Notes under the pieces: generated by a model
Databases searched by the model: none
What the model saw: the letters and a program-made list of their open reading frames with translations, nothing else
What the model was told of the DNA's origin: nothing
Part shown: in pieces, positions 1 through 6,735 of the stretch
Layout of the letters: the number at the start of each line of letters is the position of its first letter
Numbering within the stretch: the first letter of the stretch is position 1
Position numbers and translations under genes: made by a program
Source: Abditibacteriota bacterium
GTDB taxonomy: Bacteria; Armatimonadota; UBA5829
Reading direction: 5' to 3'
DNA: 6,886 nucleotides
NCBI GenBank assembly: GCA_017958015.1
Contig: JAGDDM010000262.1
Coordinates: 1-6,886 of the forward strand

Positions 1-1
1 G

Positions 2-673
2 CCGGTGTACGCCCTCTTCGTAGGACTCTTTTTCTCGAAAAACGGCGCCATGGTTATCCTTTCCCTCTACGCTTTGGGCGTTCTGCTGGCGGTGGCAAGC
101 GGCAAACTCTTCCGCAAAACACTCTTCAAAAACGCCCCCTCCCCCTTCGTCATGGAACTGCCGCCCTACCGAATGCCCACATTCAAAGGCACCATGATCC
201 ACGCTTGGGAAAAGACCCACGGCTTCATCATGAAAGCCGGTACGATTATCCTCGCCTCCGCGGTTATAATATGGGCGTTGGCAACGCTGCCCTACGGCGT
301 TGAGTACGGCTCCGCCGATTCCCTGGCGGGCAAACTGGGCATGTTCTTCGCCCCGGTAATGAAGCCCCTGGGACTCAGCTGGCAGGCAATCGTGGCCCTC
401 ATCTTCGGCCTCAGCGCCAAGGAAGTTGTGGTTGGCTCTCTTGAGGTTCTTTACGGCAGCAACGCGGCCATTGCCGCCGCTTTCACCCCTCTGACCGCCT
501 ACGTATTCATGGCCTTTTGCCTTATATACGTCCCCTGCCTGGCCTGCGTGGCCACCATCCGCCGGGAGACCGCGTCCCTGAAGTGGACGATATTTGCCTG
601 TTCGTACCTGCTTGTTCTGGCCTACATCGTCAGTCTGGCAATACGTCTCATCGGAAAGGCTATGGGCTTTTGA
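2..673 (+). CDS. feoB: Ferrous iron transport protein B, C-terminal part (5' end outside window)
   Basis: FeoB is the inner-membrane Fe(II) permease, powered or gated by an N-terminal G domain. Only the last 223 codons lie here, so the G domain and first membrane helices are outside the window; the GTG at 5 is an internal Val codon, not a start. Visible family marks, numbered from that Val, are the amphipathic stretch ELPPYRMPT (about 51-59), the helix after HGFIMKAGTII (72-82), the conserved GLSAKEVVVGSLEVLYG (135-151), and the helix containing YVPCLACVATIRRET (175-189), which carries the conserved Pro-Cys and ATIRRE of the second Gate region. A final hydrophobic segment runs from about 194 to 216. 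The reading frame is intact to a TGA at 671-673. A Cys-rich FeoB-associated gene starts 1 nt later, which supports the call. FeoA would be expected upstream but is not in view. Confidence 0.96.
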   Translation, partial: PVYALFVGLFFSKNGAMVILSLYALGVLLAVASGKLFRKTLFKNAPSPFVMELPPYRMPTFKGTMIHAWEKTHGFIMKAGTIILASAVIIWALATLPYGVEYGSADSLAGKLGMFFAPVMKPLGLSWQAIVALIFGLSAKEVVVGSLEVLYGSNAAIAAAFTPLTAYVFMAFCLIYVPCLACVATIRRETASLKWTIFACSYLLVLAYIVSLAIRLIGKAMGF

Positions 674-674
674 T

Positions 675-809
675 ATGGCCGAAAAAATAATTGTGGCACT
701 CATTGTCCTCGCCGCCCTGTTTTTCGCGCTGCGGTACACAATCAAAACCGGCGGTTGCGGATGCGGATGCGACGGGTGCAAAGCAAAGTGCGATAAAAAA
801 GATAAATAA
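675..809 (+). CDS. FeoB-associated Cys-rich membrane protein
   Basis: This 44-residue protein has one hydrophobic helix (about residues 4-19, IIVALIVLAALFFALR) followed by a short tail with five Cys in the pattern GCGCGCDGCKAKC (27-39) and a Lys/Asp-rich end. That is the layout of the small FeoB-associated Cys-rich membrane proteins often found next to feoB in anaerobes. The open frame extends upstream to 594, but the ATG at 675 is chosen because it follows the feoB stop by 1 nt and puts the helix at the N-terminus. The nearest purine-rich site (GGAAAGG, 653-659) is 15 nt away, so translation probably depends on coupling to feoB. A role as Fe(II) handler or FeoB partner is inferred from location and the Cys cluster. 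It could equally regulate FeoB assembly. Confidence 0.88.
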   Translation: MAEKIIVALIVLAALFFALRYTIKTGGCGCGCDGCKAKCDKKDK

Positions 810-822
810 GGAGTGTAAAACC

Positions 823-1479
823 ATGAAAAAAGCGTTGATTGTCTACGGCGGCTGGGAAGGACACTATCCCACGGAGCTGTCGGAGTTGTTCGGCTCTTGG
901 CTGACGGAGGCGGGTTTTTCCGTGACGAAATCCGACACCTTGGACGTTTTCGCCGACGAATCCTATCTTTCCGGCTTCGACCTTTTGGTTCCGATTTGGA
1001 CCATGGGGGAGCTGCCCGACGAGTACGCGAAAAACGTAAGCAAGGTTGTGGCCGCGGGTTGCGGCATGGCGGGCTGTCACGGCGGTATGTGCGACGCCTT
1101 CCGAAACAACTGCGAGTGGCAGTTTATCACCGGCGCCCAGTGGGTCGCCCACCCCGGCAACTCGGACTACGAGTATGAGGTCAACATCAAAAAGAGCGCG
1201 GACAGCCCTTTGGTTGCCGGCATCTCCGATTTTCGCGTAAAGAGCGAACAGTATTACATCCACGTCGACCCCGCCGTCCACGTTTTGGCAACCACATCTT
1301 TCCCCGTGGCCGACGGTCCCCACGCCGCCAACGGCAAAGTCGACGTTCCCGTGGTGTTCACCAAGAAATGGGGCAAGGGCAAGATTTATTACAACTCCCT
1401 GGGCCACTCGCCGGAGACTTTCGATATTCCCGAGGCGAAGGAGCTTATGCTGCGGGGCCTCATTTGGGCGGCCCGCTGA
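823..1479 (+). CDS. ThuA-like domain protein (class I glutamine-amidotransferase-like fold)
   Basis: This 218-residue soluble protein matches the ThuA family, named for trehalose utilisation and usually found beside sugar dehydrogenases. Visible marks are the N-terminal strand KKALIVYGGWEGHYP (2-16), which opens the flavodoxin-like fold, FDLLVPIWTMG (52-62), the GMAGCHGGMCDAFRNN block (81-96), QWVAHPG (106-112), SEQYYIHVDP (141-150), and the C-terminal GKGKIYYNSLGHSPETF (184-200). Length is normal for single-domain ThuA proteins. The start is the ATG at 823, with AAGGAG at 808-813 and a 9-nt gap; the open frame reaches back to 691 but has no such site there. The next gene follows after 9 nt and is a Gfo/Idh/MocA oxidoreductase, the commonest partner of ThuA proteins. 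The biochemical activity of most ThuA-like proteins is not settled, so no reaction is assigned. No signal peptide is seen, so it is probably cytoplasmic. Confidence 0.88.
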   Translation: MKKALIVYGGWEGHYPTELSELFGSWLTEAGFSVTKSDTLDVFADESYLSGFDLLVPIWTMGELPDEYAKNVSKVVAAGCGMAGCHGGMCDAFRNNCEWQFITGAQWVAHPGNSDYEYEVNIKKSADSPLVAGISDFRVKSEQYYIHVDPAVHVLATTSFPVADGPHAANGKVDVPVVFTKKWGKGKIYYNSLGHSPETFDIPEAKELMLRGLIWAAR

Positions 1480-1488
1480 GGAAAGACA

Positions 1489-2589
1489 ATGGAAAAAGTC
1501 AACATCGGCGTTGTGGGCTGCGGCAACATCAGCGGCATATATTTTCAAAATTTAACGAAGGTTTTTCTCAACACAAACGTCTACGCCTGCGCCGACCTGA
1601 ACCCGGAGCGGGCGAAAGCGGCGGCGGAGAAATACGCCATTCCCCGGATTATGACCTTTGAGGACATGCTCGGCGACGACAATATTTCGATTATTCTGAA
1701 CCTCACCACGCCGGGCGCTCACTACTCTGTCTGCAAAGCCGCCCTCTCCGCCGGCAAGCACGTCTACACCGAAAAGCCCCTCTGTCTGCGCTTTGACGAA
1801 GGCGCCGAGCTTGTCCGCCTGGCGGAGGAAAAAGGGCTGTATCTGGGCTGCGCTCCCGACACCTTCTTGGGCGCCGGACTCCAAACCTGCCGCAAACTCA
1901 TCGACGGCGGGTTCATCGGCGACATCGTGGGCGCCTCCGCCTTTATGCTCTGTCCCGGCCACGAGAGTTGGCATCCCGACCCGGAGTTCTACTACAAACC
2001 CGGCGGCGGCCCCATGTTCGATATGGGTCCCTACTACCTAACGGCTCTTGTGGACCTTTTGGGCGGCGTGAAAGAAATCTGCGGCATGGGCAACATAACC
2101 TTTCCGGAACGCACAATCACAAGCGAAAAGAAGTTCGGCGAGAAAATCAAGGTGGAGACGGACACCCACATCGCCGGGATGCTCCGGTTCCGAAACGGAG
2201 CCCTGGGCACAATCACAACCAGCTTCGACGTGGCGAAATCCGCCCTGCCCAACATCGAGATTTACGGCACCCGAGGACCGATTTTGACGCCGGATCCCAA
2301 CACTTTCGGCGGCAGCGTCATGCTGGCAACCCGGGACGGCTCCGGATTCCGGGAGATTCCCCTATCTTTCGGGTATTCGGAAAACAGCCGCGGTCTGGGG
2401 GTGAGCGACATGGCGAAATGCGTCCTCTCCGGCGGCGACAACAGAGCCTCCGGCGCCCGGGCGCTGCACGTCCTCGAAATCATGGAGTTCTTCCGAACCT
2501 GCGACGCGGAGAAAGCGTACCACGCCATGACCACGAATCCGGAAAGAAGCGCTCCCATGAACCCCGGCGCGATAAAAGGCGAAGTCTGA
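1489..2589 (+). CDS. Gfo/Idh/MocA family NAD(P)-dependent oxidoreductase
   Basis: This 366-residue cytoplasmic enzyme belongs to the glucose-fructose oxidoreductase / inositol dehydrogenase / MocA family, which oxidises or reduces a hydroxyl or keto group on sugars or cyclitols with NAD(P). The N-terminal Rossmann fold shows NIGVVGCGNISGIY (5-18), with Gly at 7, 10 and 12. The family Lys lies in HVYTEKPL (91-98, Lys96). The C-terminal alpha/beta domain begins near 125 and carries PGGGPMFDMGPYYLTALVDL (171-190). Family members often have DxGxH there; this one has Tyr182 at the His position, as do some subfamilies. ATG 1489 has GAGGAAAG (1478-1485) just upstream, overlapping the end of the ThuA gene, so the two are cotranscribed and probably act on the same compound. 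The substrate is unknown. The gene ends immediately before a strong terminator. Confidence 0.93.
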   Translation: MEKVNIGVVGCGNISGIYFQNLTKVFLNTNVYACADLNPERAKAAAEKYAIPRIMTFEDMLGDDNISIILNLTTPGAHYSVCKAALSAGKHVYTEKPLCLRFDEGAELVRLAEEKGLYLGCAPDTFLGAGLQTCRKLIDGGFIGDIVGASAFMLCPGHESWHPDPEFYYKPGGGPMFDMGPYYLTALVDLLGGVKEICGMGNITFPERTITSEKKFGEKIKVETDTHIAGMLRFRNGALGTITTSFDVAKSALPNIEIYGTRGPILTPDPNTFGGSVMLATRDGSGFREIPLSFGYSENSRGLGVSDMAKCVLSGGDNRASGARALHVLEIMEFFRTCDAEKAYHAMTTNPERSAPMNPGAIKGEV

Positions 2590-2591
2590 AC

Positions 2592-2637
2592 AAAACAAAT
2601 ACCGCTCGCTCCCCGAAAGGAACGAGCGGTTTGTTTT
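2592..2637. terminator. Bidirectional intrinsic terminator between convergent operons
   Basis: ACCGCTCG (2601-2608) pairs perfectly with CGAGCGGT (2623-2630). After a C/A mismatch the inner bases T2610, C2611 and C2612 pair with A2621, G2620 and G2619, leaving a small loop. The plus-strand stem is followed by TTGTTTTT; on the minus strand the same stem is followed by a T-rich run (complement of AAAACAAA). It begins about 3 nt after the stop of the Gfo/Idh/MocA gene and ends about 10 nt from the stop of htpX, so it can serve both operons. Confidence 0.9.
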
Positions 2638-2647
2638 TGCCTGTTTA

Positions 2648-3511
2648 TCAGCGAATGGCATTGTCCATGTTGTCGCACATGGCGTTCAGTTTGGCGATTC
2701 TGTCCGCGGTGGGCGGATGGGTGCTGAAAAGCCGCTGAGCGAGATCCGCGGAGAAGGGACAGACAATGTACATGTGGGACATTGTCTCGTTTGCGGCGGT
2801 CTGCTGCAGGGGAGCGGCGTTCACGCCCATTTCCAGTTTATGAAGAGCGTTGGCGAGGGCCCAGGGCTTGCCGGAAATTTTGGCTCCGCCGGCGTCCGCC
2901 ATATACTCTCTCGAGCGGGATACGGCCATCTGAATTAGGGACGCGGCGATGCCGGCGAAGATGAGTACAATAACTCCCGCCAGAGCGTTGTTTCCTCTGC
3001 CGTTGTTGTTGTCTCTTCCGCCGAAAACCGCGGCCAGTCTGGAAAGGGAGGCTATGGCGCCGGCCATGGTGGCGGCGATGGTGGAAATGAGAATATCTCT
3101 GTTTTTCACGTGGGTAAGCTCATGACCGAGAACTCCCTCAAGCTCGTCATCGTCCAAAATACGCATGATGCCGTCGGTTACGGCCACAGCGGAATGGTGA
3201 GGATCTCTGCCGGTGGCGAAGGCGTTGGGCTGGTCCGTGGGAATGCGGTAGATTTTGGGCATGGGCAATCCGGCGTTGCCGCAGAGACTGCGAACCATCT
3301 GATAAATCTTCGGGTTGTCTTCCTCGGCGATGGGCTGAGCTCTGCAGGAAGCCAGTGCCAGCTTGTCGCTGAACCAATAGGACAGAGCGTTGGTCCCGAT
3401 AGCGGCGGCCAAAGCGTACATCATACCGGTTTTGCCGCCGGCGTACTCTCCGACTATCATAAATATAGCCGTGAGCAAAAGCATAAGCATAAATGTTTTG
3501 AATCCGTTCAT
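2648..3511 (-). CDS. htpX: M48 family membrane zinc metalloprotease HtpX
   Basis: HtpX is an inner-membrane zinc endoprotease that degrades misfolded membrane proteins, complementing FtsH. This protein has 287 residues, the usual family length. Two N-terminal hydrophobic segments (about 7-20 and 29-46) are followed by the cytoplasmic catalytic part, with GLPMPKIYRIPTDQPNAFATG (81-101) and the zinc motif HELTH (130-134, with His130, Glu131 and His134). The third zinc ligand is Glu202 in SREYMAD. Further hydrophobic segments lie at about 140-162 and 176-197, and LFSTHPPTADRI (261-272) closes the domain. The start is the ATG at 3511, preceded by GGAGGAG (3514-3520); the open frame extends to 3604 but that part overlaps pspC. 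It is the last gene of the minus-strand operon, 14 nt after pspC. Catalytic residues are intact. Confidence 0.96.
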   Translation of the reverse strand: MNGFKTFMLMLLLTAIFMIVGEYAGGKTGMMYALAAAIGTNALSYWFSDKLALASCRAQPIAEEDNPKIYQMVRSLCGNAGLPMPKIYRIPTDQPNAFATGRDPHHSAVAVTDGIMRILDDDELEGVLGHELTHVKNRDILISTIAATMAGAIASLSRLAAVFGGRDNNNGRGNNALAGVIVLIFAGIAASLIQMAVSRSREYMADAGGAKISGKPWALANALHKLEMGVNAAPLQQTAANETMSHMYIVCPFSADLAQRLFSTHPPTADRIAKLNAMCDNMDNAIR

Positions 3512-3525
3512 ATCTCCTCCGAAAA

Positions 3526-3708
3526 TCAGCTTTCGGGCATTATGATGGCCGCGATAATATAGGCGATGATGCCCACGCCGGAACAAAGAGCGAATATCAC
3601 CCACAGTATGCGCATAATCGTCACGTCAATGGCGAAATATTCCGCCATTCCGGAACAGACTCCGGCGATTTTCTTGTTTCCGACGTTTTTGCAAAGTTTT
3701 CTGTCCAT
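3526..3708 (-). CDS. PspC domain protein (phage-shock-type small membrane protein)
   Basis: This 60-residue protein is almost exactly one PspC domain. RKLCKNVGNKKIAGVCSGMA (3-22) is the conserved N-terminal part with the GVCxGxAEYF signature (16-25), and DVTIMRILWVIFALCSG is followed by a hydrophobic stretch to IIMPES, giving about one to two membrane segments in 31-57. PspC proteins sit in the cytoplasmic membrane and take part in envelope-stress sensing. Minimal forms like this one are common outside Proteobacteria and lack the extra regulatory region of the E. coli protein. The start is ATG 3708 with a perfect AGGAGG at 3715-3720 that overlaps the csaB stop codon. The open frame continues upstream to 3804, but only inside csaB. 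It lies between csaB and htpX, and the pairing with HtpX fits a membrane-stress role. Confidence 0.93.
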   Translation of the reverse strand: MDRKLCKNVGNKKIAGVCSGMAEYFAIDVTIMRILWVIFALCSGVGIIAYIIAAIIMPES

Positions 3709-3719
3709 TCGGGACCTCC

Positions 3720-4712
3720 TTACTTCAAAAGCTCCGCCGCCGCTCCCGCGGGAATGTAGGCGGATGATTTTATTTTCGACAGGTTCGGCTTCGGTCCGCC
3801 GCACGCGTCGATAATTCTTTTCGTCAGTTCCTCCCCCTTAAGCCCGTCGTACTTTAGGGGCTCGACCCCGCACTCTCGGGCGAAGGCGTCCACCTTGGGA
3901 TCGTAGGACACCGGCACCACCGGCACTCCCTCTCCCGCGGCGAAGATAAGCGCGTGGAGCCGCATGGCAACGGTGACGGCGCTCGAGGCGAAGAAACCTT
4001 TTATCTCCCCCACGCTCTCAAGGGATGTTTCCGTCGCGAATCCCATGGACTCGCAGACTTCCGTATCCTCCGACTTCTGCATGGGCAGAGCGATCACGTC
4101 CAGCCCCAGCTCCTCCGCGGCCGCCTTCACGCCTCGGGCTATCTCCGCGAGGTTGTCCGCTCCCCAACGTCTGGGGGCGAGAGCGATGTAGCCTCGGCGC
4201 GTGTAGGGAACGGCTTTAACGAGCAAAGCCGGGTCCCCCACCACGGTAATATCTTTCGTTACGCCGATTTCCCTCAAAAGTTCCGCGGACTCCGTATCCC
4301 GCACGGTCACCGCGTCGGCTTTGTTTATAGCCTTGGCGGTGGCTTTGCGGGCGGCATTTGAGTTTACGGGCCCTATTCCCTGGGCGTATATCATAGTCTT
4401 TTTGCCCATTATCTGAGCCAGGCGCAAAACGGCCAGGTAGTAGTATATGCTCCGCTTGCTGGTGGCGTCCTGCAAAAGGGACCCTCCGCCGCTTATGAGC
4501 AAATCGCAGCCGGCCACGGCGGGCAGAAGTTGTTTGTACCTGTGAACCGCGCTCACGTTGTGGTGTTCAAGGGTGTAAGCGGGATTCGACGAAAGAACCG
4601 TAATATCGCCGTCAAGGGCTTCCGACAGGGAGGATAATATCCCGGACAGCACCGCCTCGTCTCCGGCGTTACCGAAACCGTAGTAGCCGGAGAGCAAAAT
4701 CTTCCTGCTCAT
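3720..4712 (-). CDS. csaB: Polysaccharide pyruvyl transferase CsaB
   Basis: CsaB adds a pyruvate ketal, from phosphoenolpyruvate, to a cell-wall-linked polysaccharide. SLH-domain proteins then bind the modified polymer. The 330-residue protein shows the family N-terminus KILLSGYYGFGNAGDEAVL (4-22), the glycine loop LLISGGGSLLQD (71-82), GKKTMIYAQGIGPV (103-116), the middle segment VRDTESAELLREIG (137-150), GYIALAPRRW (174-183), and the C-terminal AMRLHALIFAAGEGVP (249-264) with conserved Arg251 and His253. Length is normal for CsaB. The ATG at 4712 overlaps the DUF5693 stop as ATGA, so translation is probably coupled; AAGGT (4722-4726) is a weak ribosome site. The neighbouring DUF5693 gene is a recurrent partner. 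No SLH protein lies in the window, so the S-layer link is inferred from family knowledge. Confidence 0.94.
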   Translation of the reverse strand: MSRKILLSGYYGFGNAGDEAVLSGILSSLSEALDGDITVLSSNPAYTLEHHNVSAVHRYKQLLPAVAGCDLLISGGGSLLQDATSKRSIYYYLAVLRLAQIMGKKTMIYAQGIGPVNSNAARKATAKAINKADAVTVRDTESAELLREIGVTKDITVVGDPALLVKAVPYTRRGYIALAPRRWGADNLAEIARGVKAAAEELGLDVIALPMQKSEDTEVCESMGFATETSLESVGEIKGFFASSAVTVAMRLHALIFAAGEGVPVVPVSYDPKVDAFARECGVEPLKYDGLKGEELTKRIIDACGGPKPNLSKIKSSAYIPAGAAAELLK

Positions 4713-6559
4713 TCCTTGGTGACCTTGATAACGATTGTGCTCAGAATGATGCCGATAACGAGACCCACCCACAAACCGTTCAGCGTGCGCACGAAACTGA
4801 GAATCAGGGGCGTGTGAATGTGGCAGAAAGTGTTGAGGGCGGAAATAAGTCCCACGGAACCCACCACGATACAGGGCACCGCCCAGTTGCGCTTGCCCTT
4901 GGTGAGGAAGGCCATACCCGCCATAAGCAGGGGATAGCCCACCAAGAACTCCTTCGTTCTGGGCCGCACGAAAAGAACTTTATCGAGCACGGAACGGAAA
5001 GCCAGCTCAAAACTGCCGGCGCCCAGTCCGGAATCGTTTCCGCTGCGGGCCAGCATAAGCCCAACAACACCCAGCATCACAACGCCGATGCCCACCTGCC
5101 AGAGGAGAACAGGGTTGCGTCCCAGTTTAAGGAGCGCGTCCCGGAAGGTTTTATTGGCATCCCGACAGGTCTGCCGATTCCACACGATACCGCCCACGAA
5201 AAGACAGCAGGCGGCCAAAACCGGAATGAGGTGGGCAAGCTTCACACCCATGAACATGCAGACCCGGAGAACGAAATTTCTGTCGGCGATGAGGCCCTCG
5301 ACAAGGAGCCCGCCGCAAACGGAAACGAGAACGCAGAGCACGAGCCTGGCGGCAATCTTCGCCACCGACTCCATCATCTCCGTTTTTGCGGCCACCACCA
5401 CGCCGAGAATCGGGAAAACGACGGCGGCCAGCAGAGCCGCCAGCTTTTGGGCGGTAAAGGATACGTAGGGACCGAAAACGCAGAAAGCGAAAAGCACCGC
5501 GAACCAGCCGAACACCGCCCCGGCGGAGAGGTTGAATACCACCGTGAGCAAAAGGAGCGCCCCGGCGACAACCCCCAAACCGGCCACAGCGCGGAACAGG
5601 GGCTTAACGGTCATGACCTCGAAGGGTTCCGCGGACCCGATTGTGTATCCGCAGGCTTTTATGGCGTCGGCGATTTCGGTTATATACTCGGTGTTGTTCT
5701 TAAGCTGTTCCCCGGAGGATGTGTCGAAGGTGCGGATATAGCACATCTTCACGTTCCGCTCCCGAACGGCCTTGCGGTACCGCTCGATAAGGGTGTCCTT
5801 GGACATGGGCACCTGCTCCATGGCGGAGACGCTGTGAACGATGATTGTGCTGCCGGGAATCTTGGCGGCCATGGCTTCCTCGCCCCGCTGTTTGGCGAAC
5901 TCAACCTTGCCCACAATGAGACCGTACCGCTCTATGGACTCCGCCGCGTCGGCGACGGATTCCTTGAAACCGAAGACTCTGTCCGAGGCGAAGATAATCT
6001 TGCGGATGCCGCAGCTCTTCACATAGGCCAGCTTGGCGTCGATGGCCGCGGGAGTGATGCCCACATAGTTGTATATCCGCCCCACCGGCTCCAAACCGAC
6101 GGATTTAATGATATTCAAAGCGTCCCTGTCGAAACCGATGGGCAGCTTCTCCACGAAGTCGGAAGTGACCCCGGATATCTTAACGGAGGAACCGTTGAGG
6201 GTAAGACTGTTTTTGAGGGCGGGCATGGCGATGAGGAGCTGTTTGTACGTCTCCGCAGCGTCCGCCTCGGTGAAAGTGTAGGTGTCCTTGCCGTTGAAAG
6301 AAACCTCGTTTTTGCGAACGAGATCGCCGAAAAGCCCCTCCGTCAGAGCCACGGACACCGCGCCGCCGGACTTGAAGGACTCGAAGGCGTCGGCGGGAGT
6401 GATGCCGTTCAACGCCGCGAAGCCGGTCACATCGTCGTAGTCCAGAACTATCTCGATATTTTTGCTCCGGGACTCCATCTCGTACTTCTGCTTAACAACA
6501 TAAAGCGAGGACAAAATCCCCAAAGCGATAAGCGTTAACAATAAGGTTTTTGATTTCAA
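4709..6559 (-). CDS. DUF5693 family multi-pass membrane protein (csaB neighbour)
   Basis: This 616-residue protein has an N-terminal signal anchor (about 5-22, LLLTLIALGILSSLYVV), a soluble domain to about 315, then some eight to ten hydrophobic segments (near 322-345, 347-365, 371-391, 402-422, 437-459, 484-503, 537-552, 559-575 and 594-611). The soluble part is probably outside the membrane. The family signatures VRPRTKEFLVGYPLL (531-545) and NTFCHIHTPLILSFVRTLNG (576-595) sit in the C-terminal half. The start is a TTG at 6559 with GGAG at 6567-6570 and a 7-nt gap. The next in-frame ATG (residue 28) would remove the signal anchor, so the TTG is preferred. It is first in the operon and overlaps csaB by ATGA. 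Function is unproven; a role in supplying, modifying or exporting the wall polymer that CsaB pyruvylates is inferred from linkage. Confidence 0.9.
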   Translation of the reverse strand: MKSKTLLLTLIALGILSSLYVVKQKYEMESRSKNIEIVLDYDDVTGFAALNGITPADAFESFKSGGAVSVALTEGLFGDLVRKNEVSFNGKDTYTFTEADAAETYKQLLIAMPALKNSLTLNGSSVKISGVTSDFVEKLPIGFDRDALNIIKSVGLEPVGRIYNYVGITPAAIDAKLAYVKSCGIRKIIFASDRVFGFKESVADAAESIERYGLIVGKVEFAKQRGEEAMAAKIPGSTIIVHSVSAMEQVPMSKDTLIERYRKAVRERNVKMCYIRTFDTSSGEQLKNNTEYITEIADAIKACGYTIGSAEPFEVMTVKPLFRAVAGLGVVAGALLLLTVVFNLSAGAVFGWFAVLFAFCVFGPYVSFTAQKLAALLAAVVFPILGVVVAAKTEMMESVAKIAARLVLCVLVSVCGGLLVEGLIADRNFVLRVCMFMGVKLAHLIPVLAACCLFVGGIVWNRQTCRDANKTFRDALLKLGRNPVLLWQVGIGVVMLGVVGLMLARSGNDSGLGAGSFELAFRSVLDKVLFVRPRTKEFLVGYPLLMAGMAFLTKGKRNWAVPCIVVGSVGLISALNTFCHIHTPLILSFVRTLNGLWVGLVIGIILSTIVIKVTKE

Positions 6560-6590
6560 TTTATAACTCCGTCATAATATATATATTACT

Positions 6591-6619
6591 ATAATAAACC
6601 AACATCGGTTTTTAGTCAA
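6591..6619 (-). promoter_or_regulatory. Sigma-70-type promoter of the DUF5693-csaB-pspC-htpX operon
   Basis: Read on the minus strand, TTGACT (6614-6619) and TATTAT (6591-6596) are separated by exactly 17 nt, each matching the consensus at 5 of 6 positions. Transcription would begin near 6584, giving a leader of about 25 nt that includes the GGAG site for the TTG start. The -10 region and leader are very AT-rich against the surrounding DNA. No operator repeat was recognised. Confidence 0.8.
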
Positions 6620-6693
6620 TACGCCGCAACAAACAAGCCGCCGCCGCCGCTTCCCGGTGTCATCGGGAAGTACACAATAGGGTAAGTAAACAT
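6616..6693 (-). CDS. Candidate 25-residue small protein or leader peptide
   Basis: This short ORF starts at ATG 6693 behind a strong GGAGGT (6697-6702) and ends at TGA 6616-6618. The peptide begins MFTYPIVYFP and continues MTPGSGGGGLFVAAY: hydrophobic and aromatic ends around a Ser-Gly4 centre, with no charged side chain. The ribosome site directly follows the T-run of an intrinsic terminator, so translation would need read-through or a start between them. The stop codon overlaps the -35 box of the envelope operon. A 7-bp hairpin (CTTCCCG 6650-6656 with CGGGAAG 6664-6670) lies inside the frame. I do not recognise the peptide. It could be a small membrane protein, a leader peptide, or a chance frame. 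The strong ribosome site is the main support; conservation cannot be judged here. Confidence 0.4.
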   Translation of the reverse strand: MFTYPIVYFPMTPGSGGGGLFVAAY

Positions 6694-6702
6694 ATTACCT
6701 CC

Positions 6703-6729
6703 AAAAATAACCCGCTGGGTCGCGGGTTA
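6703..6729 (-). terminator. Second intrinsic terminator or attenuator hairpin upstream of the small ORF
   Basis: On the minus strand TAACCCGC pairs perfectly over 8 bp with GCGGGTTA across a 6-nt loop (plus-strand arms 6708-6715 and 6722-6729). It is followed at once by TTTTT and then by the GGAGG of the small ORF. The T-run touching a Shine-Dalgarno is unusual and suggests either a backup terminator or an attenuator controlling the small ORF. Confidence 0.75.
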
Positions 6730-6735
6730 GGTTGC

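Noticed and set aside
742..1548. 268-codon open frame on the minus strand
   Set aside because: Antisense to the ThuA gene, overlapping the Cys-rich gene and the start of the dehydrogenase; no recognisable motif or ribosome site.
1968..2738. 256-codon plus-strand frame crossing the dehydrogenase end and the terminator
   Set aside because: An Arg/His-rich out-of-frame shadow of the Gfo/Idh/MocA gene that runs through the terminator hairpin into antisense htpX.
4814..6538. 574-codon open frame on the plus strand
   Set aside because: It lies wholly antisense to DUF5693, has a His/Gly/Glu-rich composition without any domain, and the minus strand carries a clear protein with family motifs, promoter and ribosome site.
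6638..6650. GCC trinucleotide run as a functional repeat
   Set aside because: Only about four units, explained by the Gly codons of the candidate small ORF.
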